From the NCBI RefSeq assembly GCF_017315725.1, contig NZ_JAFLRG010000001.1, forward strand, positions 3,968,001 through 4,032,000: a DNA stretch of 64,000 nucleotides, in the 5' to 3' direction. The translations under genes and the position numbers were made by a program. Source of the DNA: Trinickia acidisoli. GTDB taxonomy: Bacteria; Pseudomonadota; Gammaproteobacteria; Burkholderiales; Burkholderiaceae. A model generated the notes under the pieces. The model searched no databases, was not told where the DNA came from, and was given only the letters and a program-made list of their open reading frames with translations. Of the stretch, positions 27,495-35,514 are shown in pieces. Position 1 is the stretch's first letter, and each line of letters starts with the position of its first letter.

Positions 27495-27679
27495 GGATAG
27501 GGCGGGTAAGGTAAGGCACGGTAAGGAACCACGGCGCGCACGCGCGTCCAAAGGCGAACGGTTGCCGGCGTGGCGGTGTCCTGGGGTGGGGCACCGGCGT
27601 TTGGTGCACAATGCTCCCTACGCCCCCTAAGCTCCTTAAGCCCTTCACGCGGCGGCGCTTTGCGCCTTCGCCCCATCCG

Positions 27680-28987
27680 ATGTCGACTGCAATGAACCAT
27701 CCGCCTCTGCCCGTTACCGTGCTCTCGGGTTTTCTCGGCGCGGGCAAGACCACGCTGCTCAACCACATTCTCGCGAACCGCGCCGGCCTGCGCGTGGCCG
27801 TCATCGTCAACGACCTTGCGGCGGTCAATATCGACGCATCGCTCGTCAGGGACGCCGCTTCGCTCTCGCACGTCGAAGAACGGCTCGTCGAACTCTCGAA
27901 CGGCTGCATCTGCTGTACCTTGCGCGACGACCTGTTCGCCGAAATTCACCGGCTCGCGGGCGAAGATCGCTTCGATGCGATCCTGATCGAATCGACCGGC
28001 ATCGCCGAACCGATGCCGATCGCGGAAACCTTCGCATTCACCGACGACGAGGGCCGTACGCTGGCCGACGTCGCGCGGCTCGATACGATGGTGACCGTCG
28101 TCGACGCGTTCAATTTTCTGCGCGATTATGCGTCGGCCGAAGCGCTCGCCGAGCGCGGCCTCGCGGCCAGTGAAGACGACGATCGGACGATCGTCGAACT
28201 CTTGATCGAGCAAATCGAGTTTTGCGACGTGCTCGTCGTCAACAAAGCCGATCTCATCGATGCGGACGCGCTCGAGCGGCTCAAGCGGATACTCGCGCGG
28301 TTCAATCCGCGCGCGGTGCAGATCGTCAGCCGCTTCGGCGCGGTGCCGCTTCGCGAAGTCATCGATACGAAGCGCTTCGATTTCGAGGCTGCGGCAAGCG
28401 CACCGGGCTGGCTCGCGTCGCTCGAGCCTGAACATGGCCACGAGCATCACGATCATGGGCATGCCGGGCATTCGCACGTCAGCGAAGCCGATCAATACGG
28501 CATCGGCCATTTCGTCTACCGCGCGCGCCGGCCGTTTCATCCCGAGCGGCTGTGGGCGCTACTGCACGAGGAATGGCAGGGCGTGCTGCGCAGCAAGGGC
28601 TTTTTCTGGCTGGCCACGCGCAACGACGCGGCGGGCTCGCTATCGCAAGCGGGCGGAGTGTGCCGTCATGGCCCGGCCGGGATGTGGTGGGCCGCGCAGC
28701 CGCGCGACGAATGGCCCGAGGACGACGAACTCGCGGCGGAAATCGCGGCCGACTGGCACGGCAGCGCCAATGACGCGACGATCGGCGACCGCCGCCAGGA
28801 ACTCGTGTTGATTGGCGTTGCGCTCGACGCCGAACGTTGGCGCGCCAAGCTCGACGCATGCCTCTTGACCGACGACGAATATGCGCTTGGTCCGCAAGGC
28901 TGGGAGCGATGGCCTGATCCTTTCCCGGCATGGGATATCGACGCCGATGATCACGAAGGCGACGACGAAGGACAAGTCGTCCATTGA
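27680..28987 (+). CDS. CobW/CobW_C family GTPase, putative zinc metallochaperone
   Basis: A 435-residue G3E-family GTPase. Visible are Walker A GFLGAGKTT (about 17-25), the metal-binding GCICC motif, a STGIAEP switch, NKAD guanine specificity motif, a His-rich stretch (EHGHEHHDHGHAGHSH) typical of metal handling, and a C-terminal CobW_C domain with VYRARRPFHPERLW. Members deliver zinc or cobalt to client enzymes. ATG 27680 gives the usual N-terminus; ATG 27692 is an alternative. No Zur box or zinc transporter is evident nearby. Confidence 0.9.
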   Translation: MSTAMNHPPLPVTVLSGFLGAGKTTLLNHILANRAGLRVAVIVNDLAAVNIDASLVRDAASLSHVEERLVELSNGCICCTLRDDLFAEIHRLAGEDRFDAILIESTGIAEPMPIAETFAFTDDEGRTLADVARLDTMVTVVDAFNFLRDYASAEALAERGLAASEDDDRTIVELLIEQIEFCDVLVVNKADLIDADALERLKRILARFNPRAVQIVSRFGAVPLREVIDTKRFDFEAAASAPGWLASLEPEHGHEHHDHGHAGHSHVSEADQYGIGHFVYRARRPFHPERLWALLHEEWQGVLRSKGFFWLATRNDAAGSLSQAGGVCRHGPAGMWWAAQPRDEWPEDDELAAEIAADWHGSANDATIGDRRQELVLIGVALDAERWRAKLDACLLTDDEYALGPQGWERWPDPFPAWDIDADDHEGDDEGQVVH

Positions 28988-29045
28988 ATCGCGGGGACTC
29001 GGTCCTCGAGGCCCCCGAACCGCCCGTGCCGCCACGGCATGGGCG

Positions 29046-29068
29046 AAAAAAACCCGCCGTAGGCGGGT
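29046..29068 (-). terminator. Intrinsic terminator of the HU gene
   Basis: Inverted repeat ACCCGCC (29052-29058) and GGCGGGT (29062-29068) with a three-base loop. On the minus strand it is followed by a T run (A residues 29046-29052). It lies 29 bases beyond the HU stop codon. Confidence 0.85.
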
Positions 29069-29096
29069 GTCGACAAAGTGCTAAGCCGAAGCGGGC

Positions 29097-29375
29097 TCAA
29101 CGCTTATTGACGGCATCCTTGAACGCCTTGCCTGCCGTGAACTTGACGGTCTTGGCTGCGGGAATCTTGATGGTCTCGCCCGTCTTGGGGTTGCGGCCCG
29201 TGCGCGCCGCGCGCTTGCCCGAGCCGAAGCTGCCAAAGCCGATGAGCTGCACCGCGTCACCCTTGGACACTGCCTTCTTGATCACTTCGAGCAGCGTGTC
29301 GAGCGTTTCGCCGGTTTGAGCTTTGCTAGCGCCAGTCTGTCCTGCGACGGCGTCGATCAGTTCCTGTTTGTTCAT
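29097..29375 (-). CDS. hup: HU-family nucleoid protein
   Basis: A 92-residue histone-like protein starting MNKQELIDAVA with the DNA-binding arm motif GRNPKTGETIKIPA. HU dimers bend DNA and compact the chromosome and assist DnaA-dependent origin opening, which is of note because origin-like motifs lie 2.4 kb away. GAGGAA precedes the ATG. It is monocistronic, with its own promoter (29429-29456) and terminator. Confidence 0.96.
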   Translation of the reverse strand: MNKQELIDAVAGQTGASKAQTGETLDTLLEVIKKAVSKGDAVQLIGFGSFGSGKRAARTGRNPKTGETIKIPAAKTVKFTAGKAFKDAVNKR

Positions 29376-29428
29376 TAACGTTCCTCTTTATCAGATTGAA
29401 ATGACACGGACAGCGCAAAACGCGCCGA

Positions 29429-29456
29429 ATTATACGTACGCAAGCTGTGCCGTCGA
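29429..29456 (-). promoter_or_regulatory. Sigma70-type promoter of the HU gene
   Basis: On the minus strand a consensus TATAAT (29434-29429) is preceded after 16 bases by TCGACG (29456-29451), a four-of-six match to TTGACA. It is about 55 bases before the ATG. Confidence 0.65.
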
Positions 29457-29540
29457 GTAGCTGTGGCGAAGCGTGCGCCGCTCGGTCGCGCTGAGCCCCT
29501 GGCGCTACGGCCTTGCGGCGCTTGCTATGATAGCTCAGCG

Positions 29541-29606
29541 CAAACCCAATAACGGCAAGGCTTCCAAAGAATTTAGCGCTGCTAAGCCTTGTCGGCGCTG
29601 GGTTTG
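29541..29606. repeat. 66-base nested inverted repeat between hup and mnmC
   Basis: Outer arms CAAACCCA (29541-29548) and TGGGTTTG (29599-29606) enclose inner arms CAAGGCTT (29556-29563) and AAGCCTTG (29584-29591). The internal loops are seven bases on each side and the apical loop is 20 bases. It is not a tRNA. It may be a structured RNA, a cruciform or a small palindromic element. The rest of the 29457-29799 gap shows nothing recognisable. Confidence 0.6.
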
Positions 29607-29799
29607 AGCATTGTCTTACTCGCGAATGCCTGCTGCCAAGGGGCTCGCGACATTGCACCGTTATGTCGTTGGATTTTGCCAACGCTCGCAAAGCCCTGCC
29701 CCGCGGGCGTTTGCGGCCGATCGACGCTGCCCCGAACGCGCCGGTTAGGGTTGCCCCTTACATGCGCGTAACGCTTTTCCCACAGTTTTGGCTTTGCCG

Positions 29800-31770
29800 A
29801 TGAGCTCCAAGTTAATTCCCGCCACCTTGGCTTTTCGCGACGACGGCACACCGTTTTCCCCCGCCTACGACGACGTTTATCACAGCGCCGCAGGCGCTTT
29901 CGCCCAAGCCGGGCACGTCTTTCTGGGTGGAAACGGCCTGCCGGAACGCTGGCGTGCCCGCCGCATCTTTACCGTCCTCGAGACGGGCTTCGGCATCGGC
30001 GGTAACTTCCTCGCGACCTGGGCAGCCTGGCGCGCGGACCCGAACCGCTGCGAACGGCTCGCGTTCGTCTCGATCGAAAAGCACCCGTTCGGCGCCGGCG
30101 ACTTACGCACGCTACATACAGGCATGGTTGCGGACACAACGGCCGCCCTCGCCGAGCAGTTGACCGACGCATGGCCGATGTTGACGCCGGGGTTGCATCG
30201 ACTCGAATTCGAAGGCGGCCGGGTGACGCTGACCATCGCTTTCGGCGATGCGCTCGATCTGTTGCCCAAGCTTTGGCTGCGCGCCGACGCGTTTTATCTC
30301 GACGGCTTTTCGCCGGCCAAGAACCCCGATTTGTGGTCGCCTTCCGTCTTCAAATCGCTGGCTCGGCTGGCCGGCGACGGCGCCACGCTCGCCACGTATA
30401 CCTGCGCCGGACACGTGCGGCGCGGGCTCGGCGAAGCCGGATTCGACTGCGCGAAGGCGGAAGGTTTCGCAGGCAAGCGCGCCATGCTCGTCGGGCGGTT
30501 CGCGCCGCGCTGGCGCGTGCGTCGCCATGAACCCCCGCTGCCGTTCGCAACGCGCGAACGCCACGCGATCGTCGTCGGCGCCGGGCTGGCCGGCTGCGCC
30601 TTGGCCGACAGGCTGGCTGCGCGCGGCTGGCGAGTCACCATCATCGAACGCCACGCCCGCGCGGGATGCGAAGCCTCGGGCAATCCGGCGGCGGTGTTTC
30701 ATCCACTGCTTTCGCGCGACGACAGCGTGGCTTCGAAAATCGCGCGCGCGGGTTTTCTCTATGCGCTCGCGCGATGGCGAGCGCTCGAGCAGGCCGGTCA
30801 CGCATTCGCGCGTAGCAGCCATGGCTTGCTGCAGATTGCCGACGACGAAAACGAAGCGCGGACGCTCACCGAGGCGATCGAATCGCTCGGCTACCCGCGC
30901 GAGCTCGCACAACCAGTGTCGCGCGCGCAAGCACAAGCGGCGGCCGGCGTGCCCGTTGCACGCGGCGGATGGTTCTATCCATCGGGAGGCTCGCTCGACC
31001 CGGCTGCGTTATGTGCGGCGCAACGCGCGCTCGCCGGTGACGCGATCGCTTGGCGCGGCACCGAAGCCAAGCGCATCGAACGAGAAGGCGACGCTTGGGT
31101 TGTCTTCGACGCGAATAATGTGCCTATCGCGCGCTCATCTGTCGTCATCTTCTCAAATGCGCGCGACGCAGCACGACTATCGGGCACAAAACATGCGCCG
31201 ACGCGCATCGTGCGCGGCCAATTGACGCGCTTGCCGGCGAGCGCCGCACTTGCCTTGCGACTACCGCTCATCGGCGACGGTTACGCCGTCCCGCTCGCGG
31301 ATGGGTTGTTGACCGGCGCGACTTACGACGTCGACGACGCGGGCGACGATCTGCGTGCGCAAAGCCACGTCGAGAATCTCGTCCGGCTCGCGCGCTTGCT
31401 TCCCGGTTTCGATCCTGCCAAAGCCGACGGCGGCCTCGACCCCGCCACGCTGCCGGGCCGCGTAGCCTTTCGCTGCGTCACGAGCGATCGCTTGCCGATG
31501 ATCGGCGCGCTGGCCGACGAAGCCGCATGCGCGCATCAAGCAGCAGCGCTGCGCGGCGCCTGGCCGCTCGATCTGCCGCGCTCACCCGGTCTTTACAGCA
31601 GCTTCGCGTTCGGCTCGCGCGGACTCGTCTGGGCGTCGCTCGGCGCCGAACTCATCGCCTCCCAGCTCGAAGGTGAGCCTTGGCCGCTCGAGCGCGATCT
31701 GGCCGAGGCGCTCGACCCGAGTCGCTTCTTGCTGCGCACGTTACGTCAGGGCGCGCTCGATCCAGATTAG
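29800..31770 (+). CDS. mnmC: Bifunctional tRNA 5-methylaminomethyl-2-thiouridine biosynthesis protein MnmC
   Basis: A 656-residue two-domain enzyme completing mnm5s2U at the wobble position of several tRNAs. The N-terminal methyltransferase (about 1-245, SAM motif VLETGFGIGGNF, DGFSPAKNPDLWS) acts last. The C-terminal FAD oxidoreductase (VVGAGLAGCALADRLAARGW; SGNPAAVFHP) removes the carboxymethyl group. The ATG at 29800 begins MSSK; a TTG four codons upstream is less likely. MnmG, which works earlier in the same pathway, is encoded at 57990. Confidence 0.95.
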   Translation: MSSKLIPATLAFRDDGTPFSPAYDDVYHSAAGAFAQAGHVFLGGNGLPERWRARRIFTVLETGFGIGGNFLATWAAWRADPNRCERLAFVSIEKHPFGAGDLRTLHTGMVADTTAALAEQLTDAWPMLTPGLHRLEFEGGRVTLTIAFGDALDLLPKLWLRADAFYLDGFSPAKNPDLWSPSVFKSLARLAGDGATLATYTCAGHVRRGLGEAGFDCAKAEGFAGKRAMLVGRFAPRWRVRRHEPPLPFATRERHAIVVGAGLAGCALADRLAARGWRVTIIERHARAGCEASGNPAAVFHPLLSRDDSVASKIARAGFLYALARWRALEQAGHAFARSSHGLLQIADDENEARTLTEAIESLGYPRELAQPVSRAQAQAAAGVPVARGGWFYPSGGSLDPAALCAAQRALAGDAIAWRGTEAKRIEREGDAWVVFDANNVPIARSSVVIFSNARDAARLSGTKHAPTRIVRGQLTRLPASAALALRLPLIGDGYAVPLADGLLTGATYDVDDAGDDLRAQSHVENLVRLARLLPGFDPAKADGGLDPATLPGRVAFRCVTSDRLPMIGALADEAACAHQAAALRGAWPLDLPRSPGLYSSFAFGSRGLVWASLGAELIASQLEGEPWPLERDLAEALDPSRFLLRTLRQGALDPD

Positions 31771-31810
31771 CCGACTGCCAAATCGAATCGCATCATGCCA
31801 CCCAACGAGG

Positions 31811-32061
31811 TTATCCACTGCAACGTGTGGATAAGCGAGCGAAAGACGCGTGAAATTCGTGTGGGGTCGATGTGGACGTAAACGGGACAAGTCGCGCACA
31901 TGCGAGATCGGCCAAAAGTTATGCTTGGAAACCGATTCGCCCCACACATCCTGCACAAGCGGTTATGCGTTCGCCAAAGCATTGATCCAGTTGAGTAAAC
32001 AACGGTTGTGCACAGATTTTGGCCCCCTTTGTTAACTGCTACTACGTATACATACGTAAAC
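31811..32061 (+). other. Origin-like region, left module (DnaA boxes, GC spacer, DnaA-trio-like triplets)
   Basis: Non-coding DNA after mnmC. DnaA-box-like 9-mers are TTATCCACT (31811-31819, plus), TTATCCACA (31834-31826, minus, perfect) and TTGTGCACA (32006-32014, plus). The last is followed by GGCCCCC (32021-32027), GTTAAC (32031-32036) and CTGCTACTA (32036-32044), which matches the box/GC-rich/DnaA-trio layout of bacterial unwinding regions. An AT-rich stretch with ACGTAT-AC-ATACGT comes next. A mirror-image module lies at 34988-35214. Confidence 0.6.
32029..32061 (+). repeat. Left copy of an inverted repeat flanking kefB-ybdK
   Basis: Thirty-three bases beginning TTGTTAACTGCTACTACG. The reverse complement of 34988-35022 begins TTGTTAACTACTACTACG (17 of the first 18 identical) and both end in TAAAC after a TATAC-containing segment. 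The two copies enclose about 2.9 kb. Confidence 0.8.
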
Positions 32062-32625
32062 GGTAAACCCTAGCTAACGACTCACGCCTCGCTGTTCGAA
32101 TTGCCTAAGCACGGCGAACCCCAACGCGCTATTTTTCGTCTACATGAATGCAGTCGGTTGAGCCAAACGCAAGCAGAAATCGGACATTTTTCCTCCGCAA
32201 TACGAAATTGCGCGTCGTTTATACCGAGATGAATGCAAATCGATGATGAATCGCGCGACTTGGAGGCAAGCTATGGCACAATCCGTGTTCCTCTTGCACA
32301 AGTTGCACGGCGGCGCATCGCGAATGCGCTGCGCCAATGGGGGCGATGCCCGTAGCCGGGTCGGCGCAAGCCGCCAGGGGGCGGCCGCCGCATCTAATTT
32401 CGTCGTGCCGGGCACGCGCCGCGCTCTGTCCAAGCGCTCGGGGCCGCGTATCGAACCCGGTGCGTTTCGTCGTCGCCACGTCCGGCCGCAGCCGGCTCGT
32501 CGGCAATCACCCTTTCCGTCCGCGTCGCGGCCCTACCGCCGATGGACCGGACAAGCAAGCCACGAGAACGAGCCATCGCGGGCGGGAAGCCTTGCACGGC
32601 CTATCCGTAAAGGAGCAGCTATCAG
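32062..32625. other. Intergenic region upstream of the kefB-like gene
   Basis: About 560 bases. The first half is moderately AT-rich and looks non-coding. From 32273 an open frame of 118 codons has a GGAGG site and ends in an ATGA overlap with the antiporter start, but its composition (Arg, Ser and Pro rich, no fold or motif) is not like a normal protein of this genome, so it is not annotated as a gene. Nothing else is recognisable. Confidence 0.4.
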
Positions 32626-33828
32626 ATGAAATCGGCGTTTTCCTTTCTTCCGCACTGGCCTCTCGTGCCGGACGCGGTCTTCTGGGCCGGGCTCGCGCTG
32701 CTCGTCGCTGGCCTCTTGGGCGAGCTTTGCTATCGTGCCTGGCGCCTGCCGCGGGTCTCGGGCTATGCCGTGATCGGGCTGATTGCGGGATCGGCCGGCC
32801 TCGGGGCGATCGACGCGGGCTCAGGCGGTACGCTGCGGCTGCTCCTCGACGTCGCGCTGGGCCTCTTGCTGTTCGAGCTCGGCGGCCGGCTCGACCTGCG
32901 CTGGATTCGCCGCAATCCCTGGCTCGTGGCATCGAGCCTGGCCGAAGCGACGCTGACGTTCGTACTCGTGCTGGTCGCGTTGCTGTTCGCGCACATTAGC
33001 GCGGCGGTAGCGACCGTCATCGCCGCGATCGCGATGTCGACCTCGCCGGCGATGGTCATCCAGCTCAAGACGGAGTTACGCGCGGAAGGGCAAGTCACGC
33101 AGCGCCTGCTCACGCTCACGGCGCTCAACAGCATGTACGCGGTCGTCATCGAGAAGATCGCCTCCGGCTGGCTGCACCAGGAGGTCTACGGCAACGTCTT
33201 CGCGACGATCGTGCAGCCGCTGTACCTACTCGTCGGCTCGCTCGTGCTCGCCTACTTGCTCGCCAAAGCCTGCACGCTGTTCTATCGCTCGATGCAGATC
33301 CAGGACGAGCATTCGTTCGTCGCGCTGTTCGGCCTCGTGCTGCTCGCGATCGCGATCGCCCACCTGTTCAATCTGTCGACGATCCTGAGCCTGTTGGCGG
33401 CCGGCATCATCGTGAAGAACGTCGAGGCGAAGCCTCAGCTATGGCCCGAGCACTTCGGCACGGCCGGCTGGCTGCTCACGGTCATCTTGTTCGTGCTGAC
33501 GCTGACGGCGTTCGAATGGCGCGATATCGCACTTGGCGGCGTTGCGGCGCTCTTGCTGATCGTGGCGCGCTTCGTCGCCAAGCTCGTCGGTGTGCTCGCG
33601 TTCGCGAAGCCGAGCGGTATCGGATGGAAGCAAGGGGTGGCGCTCGGCTTATCGCTTTCGCCGATGTCGGCGCTCGCTTATTTGCTCGTCGACGACACCT
33701 ATACGCTGTATCCGAATTTCGATCCGACGCTGCGCGCCGTCGTGATGTGCTCGATCGTCGTGTTGCAGCTCGTCGGCCCCTGGTTGGTCTACCGCTCGCT
33801 CGCGCTCGTCGGCGAACGGCGCGCTTGA
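32626..33828 (+). CDS. CPA2-family cation:proton antiporter (KefB-like, membrane domain only)
   Basis: A 400-residue membrane protein with about 11-12 helices and no cytoplasmic RCK/TrkA domain. The LLLDVALGLLLFELGGRLDL segment and the AIAMSTSPAMVIQL helix are typical of Na+/H+ exchanger (CPA2) folds. It should exchange K+ or Na+ for protons across the inner membrane. AAGGAG precedes ATG 32626. It is followed 30 bases later by the YbdK-like ligase gene. In glutathione-gated Kef systems a C-terminal regulatory domain is expected, so glutathione gating is not supported here. Confidence 0.85.
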   Translation: MKSAFSFLPHWPLVPDAVFWAGLALLVAGLLGELCYRAWRLPRVSGYAVIGLIAGSAGLGAIDAGSGGTLRLLLDVALGLLLFELGGRLDLRWIRRNPWLVASSLAEATLTFVLVLVALLFAHISAAVATVIAAIAMSTSPAMVIQLKTELRAEGQVTQRLLTLTALNSMYAVVIEKIASGWLHQEVYGNVFATIVQPLYLLVGSLVLAYLLAKACTLFYRSMQIQDEHSFVALFGLVLLAIAIAHLFNLSTILSLLAAGIIVKNVEAKPQLWPEHFGTAGWLLTVILFVLTLTAFEWRDIALGGVAALLLIVARFVAKLVGVLAFAKPSGIGWKQGVALGLSLSPMSALAYLLVDDTYTLYPNFDPTLRAVVMCSIVVLQLVGPWLVYRSLALVGERRA

Positions 33829-33858
33829 AAGCTGCTCGCAAGTCAGAGGGAAAACATC

Positions 33859-34977
33859 ATGGCACTTGAACCGTTCATCAATTCCAAGCCGTTCACATTT
33901 GGCGTCGAGCTCGAGATCCAGGTCGTCAACACGCACGATTACGACCTGACGAAGGCCGCATCCGACCTCATGCGGCTCGTGAAAGATCAGAAGATTCCCG
34001 GCAACATCACGCCCGAAATCACCGAGAGCATGATCGAGTTGTCAACGGGCATCTGCAACTCGCACGAGGAAGCGCTCGCGCAATTGCGCACGCTGCGCGA
34101 CACGCTCGTGGCGGCGGCCGATCATCTCAACGTCGGGCTGGCCGGCGGCGGCACCCACGCGTTCCAGCAATGGAGCGAGCGGCAGATCTTCGATACGCCG
34201 CGCTTTCAGTACTTGTCCGAGCTCTACGGCTACTTGGCCAAGCAGTTCACCGTCTTCGGGCAGCACGTTCACATTGGCTGTCCCGACCCGGATAGCGCGC
34301 TGTTCCTGCTGCATGCCATGTCGCGCTTCATCCCGCATTTCATTGCGCTATCCGCCTCTTCGCCCTACGTGCAGGGCGTCGACACGGGTTTTCACTCGGC
34401 TCGACTGAACTCGGTGTTCGCGTTTCCGCTCTCGGGGCGCGCGCCGTTCGTGCTGACTTGGGCGGGATTCGAGGAATATTTTTCGAAGATGGTGGCGACG
34501 GGTGTCGTCAACAGCATGAAAGATTTCTACTGGGATATCCGTCCCAAGCCCGGCTTCGGCACGATCGAAGTGCGCGTGATGGACACGCCGCTGTCCGTCG
34601 ACCGCGCCGCGGCGATCGCCAGCTACATTCAAACGCTCGCGCGTCACTTGCTCGTCGACAGGCCGTTCGTACCGAAGGAGGACGACTATCTCGTCTACAC
34701 GTTCAATCGATTCGAGGCTTGCCGTTTCGGGCTCGGCGGCACCTGCATCAATCCTCAGACCGGCCAGCGCCGGACGATCTTCGAAGACATTCTCGAGACG
34801 CTCCGCGTGATCGAGCCGCATGGCGAGGCGCTTCATTCGTCGGCGGCATTGCGCGAAATCGCAGGCATCGCTCAAGGGCAAGTCAATGATGCGACGTGGC
34901 TGCGCAGCGTGGTCGCAAAAGAGAAGTCGCAGCACGAAGCCGTTCGTCAGCAGTGCTTACGATGGCGCGGTGTTTAG
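33859..34977 (+). CDS. ybdK: Carboxylate-amine ligase, YbdK/GCS2 family
   Basis: A 372-residue GCS2-type ligase. Motifs include FTFGVELEIQVVN at the start (metal-binding acidic residues), the GGTHAFQQW segment, FGQHVHIGCPD, and GTIEVRVMDTPLS near residue 235. E. coli YbdK has weak gamma-glutamyl-cysteine ligase activity, but the physiological substrate is not settled. A true GshA is encoded at 9347, so this one probably has another or accessory function. It forms a probable two-gene unit with the antiporter, and both are enclosed by inverted origin-like modules. Confidence 0.9.
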   Translation: MALEPFINSKPFTFGVELEIQVVNTHDYDLTKAASDLMRLVKDQKIPGNITPEITESMIELSTGICNSHEEALAQLRTLRDTLVAAADHLNVGLAGGGTHAFQQWSERQIFDTPRFQYLSELYGYLAKQFTVFGQHVHIGCPDPDSALFLLHAMSRFIPHFIALSASSPYVQGVDTGFHSARLNSVFAFPLSGRAPFVLTWAGFEEYFSKMVATGVVNSMKDFYWDIRPKPGFGTIEVRVMDTPLSVDRAAAIASYIQTLARHLLVDRPFVPKEDDYLVYTFNRFEACRFGLGGTCINPQTGQRRTIFEDILETLRVIEPHGEALHSSAALREIAGIAQGQVNDATWLRSVVAKEKSQHEAVRQQCLRWRGV

Positions 34978-34987
34978 GTTTTATGAG

Positions 34988-35022
34988 GTTTACACGTATA
35001 CATTCGTAGTAGTAGTTAACAA
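34988..35022 (-). repeat. Right copy of the inverted repeat flanking kefB-ybdK
   Basis: Thirty-five bases whose reverse complement matches 32029-32061 (17 of the first 18 bases, then a TATACGT core and terminal TAAAC). It lies 11 bases beyond the ybdK stop codon. Confidence 0.8.
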
Positions 35023-35214
35023 TGGGCTGAGGTGTCTGTGGAAAACGCCCAATTCCGCTGTCGCTTCAACCACATGCGTAAACGATAACCAGATGGTTCT
35101 CGCGTGCGGAACTGACATGAGGTCAGGACAACTCAAGAGGCATTCGTATTCGGTCCGACGTTATCCAAAAATCGCGCACAATCGGTTTGTATCGTTATAC
35201 AGAACTTGTCCACA
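34988..35214 (-). other. Origin-like region, right module (DnaA boxes and DnaA-trio-like triplets)
   Basis: Read on the minus strand, TTTTCCACA (35045-35037) is followed by a short GC-richer segment, GTTAAC (35020-35015) and CTACTACTA (35015-35007), then AT-rich DNA. Further box-like 9-mers on the plus strand are TTATCCAAA (35161-35169), TTATACAGA (35195-35203) and TTGTCCACA (35206-35214), each one mismatch from TTATNCACA. The module mirrors that at 31811-32061. The remaining bases to 35514 contain no recognisable gene. Confidence 0.55.
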
Positions 35215-35514
35215 GCGGCATCGGAATAACTTAGCTGTACTATTTTCCTTCGTCGCTTAAAATGGCGCGTCTGCCGGGCCGAGTGTCGTACGTTCGAGGC
35301 AGCGTCGGCTGCTGTTGCCAAGCCCGTGACGGCCCTCGCGCGGAGAGGGTTCCACGGTCCAGCGGGCGGTGCGCTTTCGAAATAGTAAAATCGGCACGCT
35401 CGACGACAAGGCGAGCCGTCCCACGGGGCTGCCGGGGCGCCGCAAGATAAGGCGCGAGCAGGCAACCGAATCAGCAGCGGCATGCTGTCAATTGCGAAAT
35501 AGCGAACGAAGACT

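Noticed and set aside
29541..29606. Hairpin considered as a tRNA gene
   Set aside because: The arms are internally nested rather than cloverleaf, and no T-loop, D-loop or CCA-compatible acceptor stem is found.
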